From Xenophilus sp. E41 (GTDB lineage: Bacteria > Pseudomonadota > Gammaproteobacteria > Burkholderiales > Burkholderiaceae_C), in contig NZ_QPIB01000042.1 in assembly GCF_003671765.1 (NCBI RefSeq), positions 124,001 through 188,000 of the forward strand: a stretch of DNA of 64,000 bases. The letters are read 5' to 3'. Positions 8,605 through 16,521 of this stretch are shown here, piece after piece. Below the pieces are notes generated by a model. It saw only the letters and a program-made list of their open reading frames with translations. It was not told the origin of the DNA and ran no database searches. The translations under genes were made by a program, and so were the position numbers. Position 1 is the first letter of the stretch. Every line of letters begins with the position of its first letter.

Positions 8605-9516
8605 TCAGCGCACCAGCGTCGACTTGCCGAACAGGCTTTCGATGAACTCCACTGCCAGTTCGGCCGTGCGGTTGCGCACGTCCAGCGCCGGGTTGATCTC
8701 GACCACGTCGAGCGAGCCCAGGCGCCCGGTGTCCGCGATCATCTCCATGCACAGCTGCATCTCGCGGTAGGTGGGCCCGCCGCGCACGCCGGTGCCCACG
8801 CCGGGCGCCACGTCGGGGTCGAGGCAGTCGAGGTCGAAGCTCACGTGCAGGTGCGTGTCCTCGTCGACGTCCTGCAGCGCCTCGACCATGGTGGTGCGCA
8901 TGCCGTGCTCGTCGATGTGGCGCATGTCGTAGACCTGCAGGCCCAGCGTGCGGATGGCTTCGCGCTCGTCGGCGTCGACGCTGCGGATGCCGATGAAGCG
9001 CAGCGCGTCGTGCGCCACGGCGGCGCGCTCGCCGCTCCAGCCGGTGAGGGCAGCCGGCCCATGTCCCAGCAGGCAGGCCACAGGCATGCCGTGGATGTTG
9101 CCGCTGGGGCTGGTGGCCTCGGTGTTGACGTCGGAATGCGCGTCGAGCCAGATCACGCGCAGCTTCTTGTTGCGTCTGCGTGCGTGCCAGGACACCGCGC
9201 TGATGGAGCCGATCGCCAGGCAGTGGTCGCCGCCCATCAGCAAAGGCACCTCGTGCGCGCCCAGCGCGGTGTCGACGGCGTCGTAGACGCTGCGGTTCCA
9301 GGCCACCACCTCGTCGAGGTGGCGCAGCCCATCTTCCAGCGGCTCGCCCCAGGGCGTGGCCGGCCCGGCGAGGTTGCCGCCGTCGACCACCGTCAGGCCC
9401 TGGCGCGAGAGCGTCTCCGCCAGGCCGGCCACGCGCAGGGCGTCCGGCCCCATGCCGGCGCCGCGGACGCTGGCGCCCACGTCGGTGGGGGCGCCGATGA
9501 GGCGGATGGTGGTCAT
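8605..9516 (-). CDS. rocF: Arginase
   Basis: 303 residues, the standard length. It hydrolyses arginine to ornithine and urea at a binuclear manganese site. All ligand motifs are present: GGDH (His98), DAHSD (Asp125, His127, Asp129) and SFDLDCLDP (Asp228, Asp230). The arginase-type start MTTIRLIGAPTDVGA and the substrate-binding segment HGMPVACLLG are also seen. It is a monocistronic gene on the minus strand; its upstream region (9517-9904) is filled with repeats. Agmatinase or formimidoglutamase activity is less likely because the N-terminus is arginase-like. Confidence 0.92.
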   Translation of the reverse strand: MTTIRLIGAPTDVGASVRGAGMGPDALRVAGLAETLSRQGLTVVDGGNLAGPATPWGEPLEDGLRHLDEVVAWNRSVYDAVDTALGAHEVPLLMGGDHCLAIGSISAVSWHARRRNKKLRVIWLDAHSDVNTEATSPSGNIHGMPVACLLGHGPAALTGWSGERAAVAHDALRFIGIRSVDADEREAIRTLGLQVYDMRHIDEHGMRTTMVEALQDVDEDTHLHVSFDLDCLDPDVAPGVGTGVRGGPTYREMQLCMEMIADTGRLGSLDVVEINPALDVRNRTAELAVEFIESLFGKSTLVR

Positions 9517-9565
9517 GTGGAACTCCGTGGGATGGTGGCCGTTCGAGTGTACGGAGCGCCCGGAG

Positions 9566-9627
9566 TTTCAAGCCGAATCAGCCTCCGGCGCCCGCGGGAC
9601 GGGCATCGGCAGCTACATTTTCTATAG
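9566..9627 (+). repeat. Copy 2 (divergent) of the palindromic intergenic repeat family
   Basis: Reads TTCAAGCCGAATC, then a GC-rich middle and CAGCTACATTTTCTATAG. It is most similar to the copy at 62207-62268, which shares TTCAAGCCGAATC and the CAGCTAT-TTTT-GATAG end. The hairpin arms are more degenerate than in the other copies. Confidence 0.65.
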
Positions 9628-9653
9628 CGCTGCTGGCCGTACCGTGTCAGCCG

Positions 9654-9704
9654 GCGAGCGCAGCGAAGCCCCCAGAGCACCCGCGGAACTGGCTTGGCCA
9701 GGCC
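9654..9704 (+). repeat. Second repeat family, copy A
   Basis: 51 bases beginning GCGAGCGCAGCGAAGCCC and ending GGCTTGGCCAGGCC. The reverse complement of 51698-51747 matches with five differences in 50 positions. It lies upstream of arginase and of the phasin-like gene. Confidence 0.8.
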
Positions 9705-9904
9705 GCTGGGTGCGCTCCCCTCCAAGCCGAAGGCGCCAGAGAGGGGGGAGCCGCGAAGCGGCTTGGGGGGTGCATCCTCATCTTGGGCAGTTGCCCTAAG
9801 TTTCTGGAACTTCTGGTTTTCCTGGCCTAGGCCTTTGGCGGGAAGATTCATCCATCGCGGCACCGTCCGCCTCACCTCCTCTCCCCACCTCCAAGGACTG
9901 CACC

Positions 9905-10438
9905 ATGACCACCCTGCGCACCGTTGCCATCGACGTCGTCGGCCAATACAACGCCGCCGGCAAGCACCTCCTGAACGCCTGGCGCACGGGCGCCGGCCGC
10001 GTGATCGGCGGCGCGAGCACCCGCTACGCCGACGCCGTCGGCACCAGCCAGCTGCCCTTCGTCAGCGAAGACGTCAAGGCGCGCCTGCTCGGCGCCCAGG
10101 AGAAGGTCGCCGGCTTCCTGGCCACCCGCCTGGCAAGCGACACCGCCTTCACCGAGAAGCTGATGGACACCGTGGCCGAGCGCACCGCCGGTGGCATTCA
10201 GTACGTGGCCGACGCCAGCCAGCGCGTGAATTCGGAGATCGGCACCTCGGTGCTGAACACCCTGCAGGCCGTGCACCTGCCCTTCGCGCAGATCTCGCTG
10301 AAGGTCGCCGAGAAGCTCGCCGAAGGCGCCGGCAAGATCGAAGCCCGCGTCGCGGGCGACAAGGCAGAATCGGCCGAAGCCACCACGGTGCGCGCAAAGC
10401 CGGCCCGCCGCGCTGCACGCAGCACCCGCCGCGCCTGA
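9905..10438 (+). CDS. Phasin-like/hypothetical helical protein
   Basis: 177 residues, alanine-rich and predicted mostly amphipathic helix, with no signal peptide or membrane segment. The C-terminus is basic (AKPARRAARSTRR), like PHA-granule or nucleoid-associated proteins. I do not recognise a firm domain. It sits 75 bases upstream of a clearer phasin-type gene and in line with a TetR regulator and a hydrolase, so a role on polyhydroxyalkanoate granules is plausible by context. The start ATG 9905 has AAGGA about ten bases upstream. Confidence 0.6.
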   Translation: MTTLRTVAIDVVGQYNAAGKHLLNAWRTGAGRVIGGASTRYADAVGTSQLPFVSEDVKARLLGAQEKVAGFLATRLASDTAFTEKLMDTVAERTAGGIQYVADASQRVNSEIGTSVLNTLQAVHLPFAQISLKVAEKLAEGAGKIEARVAGDKAESAEATTVRAKPARRAARSTRRA

Positions 10439-10452
10439 GCCCCGCGCGCACC

Positions 10453-10479
10453 GGCCGCCGAGCCTTTCGCACGGCGGCC
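10453..10479. other. GC-rich hairpin between the two phasin-like genes
   Basis: GGCCGCCG (10453-10460) pairs with CGGCGGCC (10472-10479) across an 11-base loop. With no T tract it is more likely an mRNA-stabilising or attenuating hairpin between two cotranscribed genes than a terminator. Confidence 0.4.
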
Positions 10480-10513
10480 GCGCTGAGGCCCTGATCGCAT
10501 CGACGGAGACACC

Positions 10514-11053
10514 ATGGCCACCCGACGCACCCGCCCCGAACCGGGCACCGGCACCGACAAAGAAGCCGCCAAGGCCCCGGGCCCGGCGCCACGCAGGAAG
10601 AAGGCCTCGACGCCTCCGGCCGCCGCGGCCCCGAAGCCGGTACGCAAGCGCGCGGCGCCGCGGGCCGATGCGACGGCGCCCGGCGACCAGGACGCGCCCG
10701 CTCCCACGGGGCTGTGGCGAGCCGGGCTGAAGGCGCTCGACACCGTGCGCCAGGACGTCACCCGCCGTCACACCAACGTGATCGAGACGCTGCTGGGCAT
10801 CGCCCCGCCACGCACCGACGCCGAAGGCAAGCAGGCCACGCGCGGCTTCCCCGGCCTCGAGACCCTGGGCCTGCGCAAGTTCGAGGACGTGTTCGACCAG
10901 CGCGTGGCAGCGGCCCTCGAGCGGCTGGGCGTGCCCACCCGCGACGAGGTGGCGGCGTTGCGCGCGCAACTCGACGAGGCGCTGGCGCAGATCGAACGGC
11001 TCCAGAGCGGCACACCGGCCCCGCGCAAGCGCGGCGGCAGCAAGCCACGCTGA
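10514..11053 (+). CDS. Phasin family / PHA granule-associated protein (PhaF/PhaI type)
   Basis: 179 residues. The N-terminal third is an AK/P-rich basic tail (RRKKASTPPAAAAPKPVRKR), which in PhaF-type proteins binds DNA. The remainder is helical and ends in RLGVPTRDEVAALRAQLDEA, a leucine-heptad coiled-coil segment typical of phasins (VPTxxEVxxL). In PhaF the basic repeats are usually C-terminal, so the order here is reversed. It probably coats storage granules. A TetR-family gene follows within 40 bases, echoing the phaD-phaI linkage in pseudomonads. Confidence 0.65.
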   Translation: MATRRTRPEPGTGTDKEAAKAPGPAPRRKKASTPPAAAAPKPVRKRAAPRADATAPGDQDAPAPTGLWRAGLKALDTVRQDVTRRHTNVIETLLGIAPPRTDAEGKQATRGFPGLETLGLRKFEDVFDQRVAAALERLGVPTRDEVAALRAQLDEALAQIERLQSGTPAPRKRGGSKPR

Positions 11054-11092
11054 CGGCCTGCGGCGCAGCCTGCAGTCTTCGTTCCTCCTCCT

Positions 11093-11725
11093 GTGGCCGG
11101 CTCCCCCACGCGCGACCGCATCCTGCTGGCCAGCCTGGCGCTGTTCAACACGCACGGGCTGGCGGCGGTGTCGACGCACCGCATCGCCGCAGAGGCCGAG
11201 ATCAGCCCCGGCAACCTGCACTACCACTTCAAGACCAAGCAATCGATCGTGGAGTGGCTGTTCCGGCGCTTCGAGGAGCGGCTGATGTCGCTCAACGGCT
11301 CGGCCTCGGGCATCCGCGCCATCGATGACCTCTGGCTGGCGCTGCACCTGCGCTTCGAGGCGATCGACGGCTACCGGTTCATCTACCGCGATATGGGCCA
11401 CCTGGCCGCCGAATACCCGGCGCTGGGCGAGCGCGCCCAGGCGCTGACGGCGCAGAACCTGCTGGCCGCGCAGGCGCTGTGCGAGGCTCTCGCCGCCCAG
11501 GGCGTGATCGAGGCCACGCCCGAGCAGACGCAGATGCTGGCACTGCAGATCGTCTTCACCACCACCTGCTGGCTGTCCTTCGAACGCCTGGTGCCGGGGC
11601 GCCACGAGATGGCACAGGCCGACCCGGGGATGGCGGCGTACTACACGCTGACGCTCGTTTCTCCCTATGTTTCGAGCGAATCCAGGGCGTACCTTGACTA
11701 CCTGCGGTCGAAATACCTCGGCTGA
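11093..11725 (+). CDS. TetR/AcrR family regulator (PhaD-like)
   Basis: 210 residues from a GTG start. The N-terminal helix-turn-helix is clear: TRDRILLASLALFNTHGL, then STHRIAAEAEISPGNLHYHFKTKQ. The C-terminal ligand domain is PhaD-like in length and character (FIYRDMGHLAAEYPALGER). Its position after the phasin-type genes and before an alpha/beta hydrolase suggests that it controls PHA-granule genes in response to an acyl-CoA-type ligand. That role is inferred from context; the DNA-binding fold is seen directly. Confidence 0.8.
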   Translation: MAGSPTRDRILLASLALFNTHGLAAVSTHRIAAEAEISPGNLHYHFKTKQSIVEWLFRRFEERLMSLNGSASGIRAIDDLWLALHLRFEAIDGYRFIYRDMGHLAAEYPALGERAQALTAQNLLAAQALCEALAAQGVIEATPEQTQMLALQIVFTTTCWLSFERLVPGRHEMAQADPGMAAYYTLTLVSPYVSSESRAYLDYLRSKYLG

Positions 11726-11776
11726 CGACGCACAACAACCATGTCGAGCCAACGACGCACCAAGGAGAACCAACGA

Positions 11777-12562
11777 ATGAGCACGACCACCTTCGACGCC
11801 GTCCACGAGGACCGCATCGCCCCGCCTTCCCGGCTGCTGATGCTGGCCGAGGGCCGCGCCTTCTGGGAGACCGGCGCGACGCTGATGATGTGGCCCTGGC
11901 TCCAGTTCGCGCCGCGCGGTGACGGGCACCCCGTGCTGGTGCTGCCGGGCCTGGTGGCCAGCGACATCTCCACCCGCCTGCTGCGCCGCTACCTGCGCGG
12001 CCGTGGCCACGACGTGCACGGCTGGGGCCTGGGCAACAACTTCGGCCCGCGCCCCGGCGTGGAGGCGGCCATGGTCGCCCGCCTGCAGGCCCTGCACGAC
12101 AAGGAAGGCCGCAAGGTCAGCCTGGTGGGCTGGAGCCTGGGCGGCGTGTTCGCCCGCCTGCTGGCCAGCCGCCATCCGCACCTGGTGCGTGACGTGGTCA
12201 CGCTGGGCAGCCCCTTCGCGGGCAGCCCGCGCGCGACCAATGCCTGGCGCGTGTACGAGATGGTCAGCGGCCAGAGCGCGCGCGATCCCGAACGCATGCA
12301 GCACATCAGCCCCGTGCCGCCGGTGCCCACCACCTCGATCTTCAGCCGCACCGACGGCGTGGTGGCCTGGCAGTGCAGCGTCGACCGGCCCGGCCCGCAG
12401 AACGAGAACATCGAGGTGATCGCGAGCCACGTGGGCATGGGCACGCACCCGGCCGTGCTGTATGCGCTGGCGGATCGGCTGGCGCAGCCCGAGGACGACT
12501 GGAAGCCCTTCGACGGCAGCCGCCTGGGGCCGTTGGTCTATCCGGATCCGTCACGCAAGTGA
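11777..12562 (+). CDS. Alpha/beta hydrolase (esterase/lipase-like)
   Basis: 261 residues. A lipase-type HPVLVLPGLVASD oxyanion segment is followed by the nucleophile elbow GWSLGG (Ser120), a GSPFAGSPRATN loop and SRTDGVVAWQ, where the Asp of the triad is expected. SHVGMGTHP probably supplies the histidine. No signal peptide is visible, so it should be cytoplasmic. I chose ATG 11777 over 11741 because AAGGAG (11762-11767) is spaced nine bases before it. Position at the end of the phasin/TetR cluster suggests a role in granule mobilisation or acyl-ester hydrolysis, but its substrate cannot be told. Confidence 0.78.
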   Translation: MSTTTFDAVHEDRIAPPSRLLMLAEGRAFWETGATLMMWPWLQFAPRGDGHPVLVLPGLVASDISTRLLRRYLRGRGHDVHGWGLGNNFGPRPGVEAAMVARLQALHDKEGRKVSLVGWSLGGVFARLLASRHPHLVRDVVTLGSPFAGSPRATNAWRVYEMVSGQSARDPERMQHISPVPPVPTTSIFSRTDGVVAWQCSVDRPGPQNENIEVIASHVGMGTHPAVLYALADRLAQPEDDWKPFDGSRLGPLVYPDPSRK

Positions 12563-12601
12563 AGTCGCGGAGGGCACAGCCCTCGACGTCGACGCCGAAG
12601 C

Positions 12602-12632
12602 AAAAGGGGCGCAACGAGCGCCCCTTTTTTTC
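12602..12632. terminator. Bidirectional intrinsic terminator
   Basis: AAAAGGGGCGC, a 5-base loop (AACGA) and GCGCCCCTTTT followed by more T residues. The stem with A and T tracts on both sides can serve the hydrolase gene (+) and the convergent RRM gene (-). Confidence 0.9.
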
Positions 12633-12709
12633 ATCCCCGCACTAACGAGCGAGCCGGTCGGCGCGCCCGTTGGCAGGATCATCGATGAAGCCGGCGGTGC
12701 CGGCCCTCA

Positions 12710-13054
12710 TCAATAACGGTTGCCGCCGCCGTAGCCGCCGCCGTTGCCACCACCGTAGCCGCCGCCGCCACGACGGTCACCACCGCCGAACCCGCCGCCA
12801 CGCGGCTCCATCGGACGGGCCAGGTTCACGGTGAGGGCACGGCCGTCGACTTCCTTGCCGCTCAGGCCCTGGATGGCGGCCTGGGCTTCCGCGGGCGAGC
12901 CCATCTCGACGAAGCCGAAGCCCTTCGAACGGCCGCTGTCGCGCTCCATCATGACCTTGGCGGACACGACGTTGCCGAAGGCCGCGAAGCTCTGCTGCAG
13001 CGAGTCGTCGCGCGTCGAATAAGAAAGATTGCCAACGTAGAGTCTGTTTTCCAT
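12710..13054 (-). CDS. Glycine-rich RRM RNA-binding protein
   Basis: 114 residues with one RNA-recognition motif: RNP2 LYVGNL near residues 5-10 and RNP1 KGFGFVEM near 44-51. It ends in a Gly/Arg/Tyr-rich tail (GGGYGGGN repeats). This is the bacterial cold-inducible RRM type, which acts as an RNA chaperone. I chose ATG 13054, since the frame upstream is not conserved-looking. It is the last gene of a three-gene operon with IF-1 and a small unknown protein, 62 bases after IF-1. Confidence 0.9.
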   Translation of the reverse strand: MENRLYVGNLSYSTRDDSLQQSFAAFGNVVSAKVMMERDSGRSKGFGFVEMGSPAEAQAAIQGLSGKEVDGRALTVNLARPMEPRGGGFGGGDRRGGGGYGGGNGGGYGGGNRY

Positions 13055-13116
13055 GGTGTTTCCTTGATCGGTATGTCGGGCCACCGCGGCCCGGTTCATG
13101 GTCTGTGAATGCGCCA

Positions 13117-13383
13117 TCAGCGCGCCGGACGGCGCATGGCGGAGGAGCCGCCACCGGAGCGCTGCTCCAGGTGACGGAAGGTCAGGCGACCCTTGTTGAG
13201 GTCGTAGGGCGACATCTCGAGCGACACCTTGTCGCCGGCCAGCACGCGGATGCGGTGCTTCTTCATCTTGCCGCCGGCATAGCACACGAGGCTGTGGCCG
13301 TTGTCGAGCGTGACGCGGAATCGCGAATCGGGCAGCACTTCATCCACCCGGCCTTGCATTTCGATGAGTTCTTCCTTGGCCAC
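13117..13383 (-). CDS. infA: Translation initiation factor IF-1 (probable second copy)
   Basis: 88 residues, slightly longer than the usual 72 because of a basic Ser/Gly/Arg-rich C-terminal tail. The S1/OB-fold sequence is unmistakable: [28 protein letters not shown], then [24 protein letters not shown]. It blocks the ribosomal A site during initiation. The start is GTG at 13383, chosen because AAGGAG lies six bases upstream. The main infA normally sits in ribosomal-protein operons; placement beside an RRM chaperone suggests a stress or cold-linked paralogue. Confidence 0.93.
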   Translation of the reverse strand: MAKEELIEMQGRVDEVLPDSRFRVTLDNGHSLVCYAGGKMKKHRIRVLAGDKVSLEMSPYDLNKGRLTFRHLEQRSGGGSSAMRRPAR

Positions 13384-13415
13384 GAAGCTCCTTGGTTGAT
13401 GGACCCGAGCCGCGC

Positions 13416-13631
13416 TCAGGCCAGTTGGTTGTTGAGGACGAACGCGCGGCCCTGGGCCAGCGCGTAGACCGCGGCACGCGCGGCCGTGTCGAAACGCGGG
13501 ATCAGCCGGAAGACCCGGTCGTGCATGCCGCGGCGAATGGAGACCGAGGCGGCGTACTGGCCGGTCTCGGTGAGCTTGGTCATCGGGGTGACCAGGTATC
13601 GGCCCACTTCGTGGGTCAGGGATGTCTGCAT
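13416..13631 (-). CDS. Conserved small protein of unknown function
   Basis: 71 residues from ATG 13631, first gene of the operon with infA and the RRM gene. The sequence [41 protein letters not shown] resembles small Burkholderiales proteins I have seen near cold-shock genes, but I cannot assign a function. It has no signal peptide or membrane segment. The longer frame upstream (to 13865) is not convincing. Confidence 0.6.
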   Translation of the reverse strand: MQTSLTHEVGRYLVTPMTKLTETGQYAASVSIRRGMHDRVFRLIPRFDTAARAAVYALAQGRAFVLNNQLA

Positions 13632-14000
13632 GGAATCGAATGGCGGCTTCTGGGTGCCGCACGACCCGTGCGCGCCGGACAAGGCCGAAGCTGCACGCGA
13701 ATGGATCGGGGGGAGCAGTCCGATGCGTGTTCTTGTTGAACGGACCGCGAATGAAGCTCGCCGAGGAGGAGTGACGCCGGGGCGGGAGACAGAAACGAGG
13801 CTTGCCTGGGGAGCGAAGCCTGCTTGGCCGGGGCCTGTGCGGCCAGCGATGCCGCGAGGAGTCAATCAAGGGCTGCAGCAACGAGCACGCTGCAGTCGAT
13901 TCGACGAGTGTAGGCGATTTGGCATCACCGCGTTTTTTATTTCCCCGGCGATGCATGCGCAGGTGTTACTCTGACCGCTTCAACGGTTCGAAAGGTCAGC
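13632..14000. other. 369-base intergenic region, probable long leader
   Basis: No supported gene. It lies between two divergent genes: the infA operon (-) and a small hypothetical (+). Such a long untranslated region upstream of an IF-1/RRM operon fits a cold-shock-type 5' leader on the minus strand. Its distal end (13926-13945) is AT-richer, a plausible promoter area. I found no clear riboswitch. Confidence 0.4.
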
Positions 14001-14207
14001 ATGGAAAGCGCAACCTTCACCTCGCTCCGCAGGGACGCGCTGCGCGCGCAGCTCCCGCAGGTGGCCGACCTGCTGCGGCTGCGGCGTGCCGGCGAGATCG
14101 AGGAGGCCGTGATCGACGACCTCGTGAGCCTCTCCTGGCTCGAATGGACCGGTGGCTCGCTCAAGCTGACCGCAACTGGCTCGAACATCTGCCGCCAGCA
14201 GCGCTGA
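14001..14207 (+). CDS. Small hypothetical protein
   Basis: 68 residues with a ribosome-binding site (GAAAGGT) 6-10 bases before ATG 14001. It is helical at the N-terminus (LPQVADLLRLRRAGEIEEAVIDDLVSL) with a strand-like WLEWTGGSLKLTATG end that suggests a tiny winged-helix-like fold. No family is recognised. It is convergent with the amidase gene and stands alone. Confidence 0.5.
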   Translation: MESATFTSLRRDALRAQLPQVADLLRLRRAGEIEEAVIDDLVSLSWLEWTGGSLKLTATGSNICRQQR

Positions 14208-14241
14208 TCTCCTCGCCGCGGCGGCGCGCACGCCGGCAGCC

Positions 14242-16521
14242 TCACCGAGCGGGCTGCTCCGGATCGCAGCCGAAGTGGTGCAGCACATTGCGCAGCAGGC
14301 CCTCAAAGACCGGATCGCTGCCCACCACCCAGGCCGCACCGACGGCCCCGGCGTGGAAGACCCGCCCGCCCTGCGGACGCTCCCAATAGATCATTTCGGC
14401 CGAGACGCCGTCGATGGGTTCGCACACCCGCGAATGCCAGTCGAGGTAGGTGTCCATCCGTCCCGGCGCACGCCGGCCCTGCGCGATGACGGTGAGGCCA
14501 GCGGGCAGCTCCGGCAGGGCCGCCGTCTCGTGGGAACCCATGGTCATGCGCATCAGGGTTGCCGCGCTCAGGTCCCACTCGTGCCCGACGGCGCGCGGCA
14601 GACCGCCGCCGGGCGCATGGCCGAAGGTCTGGCCCTGCGCCAGTCCCAGCGCGTGAGGCCGGTTGAACAAGAGGTGCGCCGGTTCGCACACGTGATAGAC
14701 GCCGAAGTCCTCCGCATCCGCAAAGCCCCAGCCGGCCGTCTCCAGCCCGATGATGCTGGCGGCCGAGCGGCCGAGCGCGCGCAGCTGGCCGCCGCGCAGG
14801 CCGTCCTGCACATGACGCTCCTCGCCGAAGGGGCCGGCTGGCGGACGCAGCGCGGCGTTGGCCGGATCGGCGCCGCGCTCGTCGTTCTTGCGCTGCTCCA
14901 TGACCGCCATGTTGGCATCGAAGCTCACGCGCAGGTACATGGTGTTGCCGGACAGCACGATCGCATTCCCGCCCCGGCGCAGCCAGGCGTCGAAGGCATC
15001 GACCACCGGCAGCGACCAGTACTCGCTGTGACCGTTGACGACCACCGTGCGGTAGCGGGCGAGAACCGCCGGGTCGGCATGCAGGTCGAGATCCGCCAGC
15101 ACGTCGAAGGCCTGGCCCTCGCGTTCGAGCCAGGCATGCAGCCGGCGTTCGAGCCGGGTCCACTGCGAGAACCCGCTGCCTGCCGGGTCGTACAGCGCCG
15201 CCGGGCTGGCATTCGGCCAGGGCATGCGCAGGCCAGTGAAGTAGCTGGGCTGTCCGGCGCGGTGGTAGGTGTAGCTGCAGAAGGCCGGCGCCTCCGGATG
15301 GCTGTTGTCCAGGCCGGTGGAGCGGCGCGGCCACACCGGGTCCTCCACCTGGTTGCGCGCGAAGGGCGTGGCCGCATACGCAAGCCAGCTGCTCATGGCG
15401 CACAGCACCAGCAGGGGCGCCGGGCGCGCGCCCGCGTGAGGCTTGACCAGGAAGGTGATGTCGTACACCGCCTCGCGCCCTTCCCACTCGAAACGCAGGC
15501 GCGCCACATGCAGGCCAGGCCGTGCATCGGCCGGCAGGTCCAGGTGCGCCGTGGCAGGCCATCGGCAGTCGTACAGATCGTCGCTTGCCAGCCGCAGGCC
15601 CTGCAGGCTCGCAGGCATCGCATCGTCGTTGCGGGACGACGCGGCGCCGGCCGCATCGACGGCCGGCCCGAGGATGGACCAGGTGCCGTGGTTCACGACG
15701 CGGCCATGCCGGCCCTGGCGGCCGACGTCGACGACCCGGTCCCCGCTGCCGTCCCGCAGCGGCCAGCAGGCCAGCAGCCTGTCGGCCGCGGGCAACCCGG
15801 CGGCACGCCCCTGCCAGCGCGCCGCCAGCGTCTCGGCCGTCAATGCGTGGCCATGGATCGCCACCATGGCCAGGTCCACATCCGCAAAGGCCTCGGCGCC
15901 CTCGGCACCGCCGGCCGCGCCCAGCCGCAGCGGCGCGTCCGCAGGCCGCGGTGCGCCATCGGATCGGACGCGCGCCAGGCATTCCCCATCGATCCACAGC
16001 GCCGCTTCGCGGCCGTCCCAGGTGGCCGCCACATGCTGCCAGCGGCGCGATGCCATCGGCCGGCCCGATCGCAGCGGTGATGCGCCCGGCAACGCGCCCT
16101 CTCCCAGCGCCCAGGCCAGTTGGCCGTCGGGCTCGATGAACAGGCCGAAACTCTGCGCACCGCCGGCATCGCCCTGTGTAATGAGCGCCTGCCGCGGGAC
16201 GTCGCAGCGCCAGGGCATGACCCACGCTTCCAGCGTCAGCCCGGCCAGGGGCTGCCCCGCAGGCAGGCCCGCCTCCACATGCACGTAGGAGCCGGGGTGG
16301 ATGGGCTGCATGCACGCATCGTGCAGGCCCAGGTCGGCCACCCGCGGATCGCTGGCGCGGCGGTCCGGGTCGGGGCCCAGGCGGCACACCTCGAGCGAGT
16401 AGGAGCGATCGCTGCTGATGTGGAAGGCGATGCGCTCGCCGGCATGGACGGTCTTGGCGCTCGCGTAGCCGTGCACGCCCGGCACCCAAACCGGGCGATG
16501 CGGAGGAATCGAAAGACTCAT
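14242..16521 (-). CDS. N,N-dimethylformamidase-like large subunit (LamG plus amidase domain)
   Basis: 759 residues, close to the ~760 of the dimethylformamidase (DMFase) large subunit. An N-terminal region is followed by a concanavalin/LamG-like domain (about 75-245: LTLEAWVMPWR, WQHVAATWDGREAALWIDG). The C-terminal two thirds carries VVVNGHSEYWSLPVVDAFDAWLRRGGN; His498 and Glu500 match the HxE iron-ligand pair known in DMFase. It should hydrolyse an amide or formamide-like bond. No small-subunit gene is adjacent. Its ATG overlaps the stop of a Bug receptor gene (ATGA), so uptake and hydrolysis of the same compound are likely coupled. The natural substrate is unknown. Confidence 0.82.
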   Translation of the reverse strand: MSLSIPPHRPVWVPGVHGYASAKTVHAGERIAFHISSDRSYSLEVCRLGPDPDRRASDPRVADLGLHDACMQPIHPGSYVHVEAGLPAGQPLAGLTLEAWVMPWRCDVPRQALITQGDAGGAQSFGLFIEPDGQLAWALGEGALPGASPLRSGRPMASRRWQHVAATWDGREAALWIDGECLARVRSDGAPRPADAPLRLGAAGGAEGAEAFADVDLAMVAIHGHALTAETLAARWQGRAAGLPAADRLLACWPLRDGSGDRVVDVGRQGRHGRVVNHGTWSILGPAVDAAGAASSRNDDAMPASLQGLRLASDDLYDCRWPATAHLDLPADARPGLHVARLRFEWEGREAVYDITFLVKPHAGARPAPLLVLCAMSSWLAYAATPFARNQVEDPVWPRRSTGLDNSHPEAPAFCSYTYHRAGQPSYFTGLRMPWPNASPAALYDPAGSGFSQWTRLERRLHAWLEREGQAFDVLADLDLHADPAVLARYRTVVVNGHSEYWSLPVVDAFDAWLRRGGNAIVLSGNTMYLRVSFDANMAVMEQRKNDERGADPANAALRPPAGPFGEERHVQDGLRGGQLRALGRSAASIIGLETAGWGFADAEDFGVYHVCEPAHLLFNRPHALGLAQGQTFGHAPGGGLPRAVGHEWDLSAATLMRMTMGSHETAALPELPAGLTVIAQGRRAPGRMDTYLDWHSRVCEPIDGVSAEMIYWERPQGGRVFHAGAVGAAWVVGSDPVFEGLLRNVLHHFGCDPEQPAR

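Larger units (their letters stand above)
9517..9904. other. 388-base intergenic region dominated by repeats
   Basis: No supported gene. It holds a divergent copy of the palindromic repeat family (about 9566-9627), a 51-base repeat (9654-9704) with a 90% identical inverted copy at 51698-51747, and a GC-rich hairpin-like stretch (about 9750-9771, GAGCCGC-gaa-GCGGC). The promoters of arginase and of the first phasin-like gene must be here. The phasin-like gene has a good ribosome-binding site (AAGGA, about 9891). Confidence 0.7.

Noticed and set aside
8504-9571. Fusion of the receiver to an upstream 350-codon frame
   Set aside because: The upstream part is a shadow of the arginase gene in another frame; the receiver has its own ATG at 8503.
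12710-12790. GCC-rich tandem repeat
   Set aside because: It is the coding sequence of the glycine-rich tail of the RRM protein.
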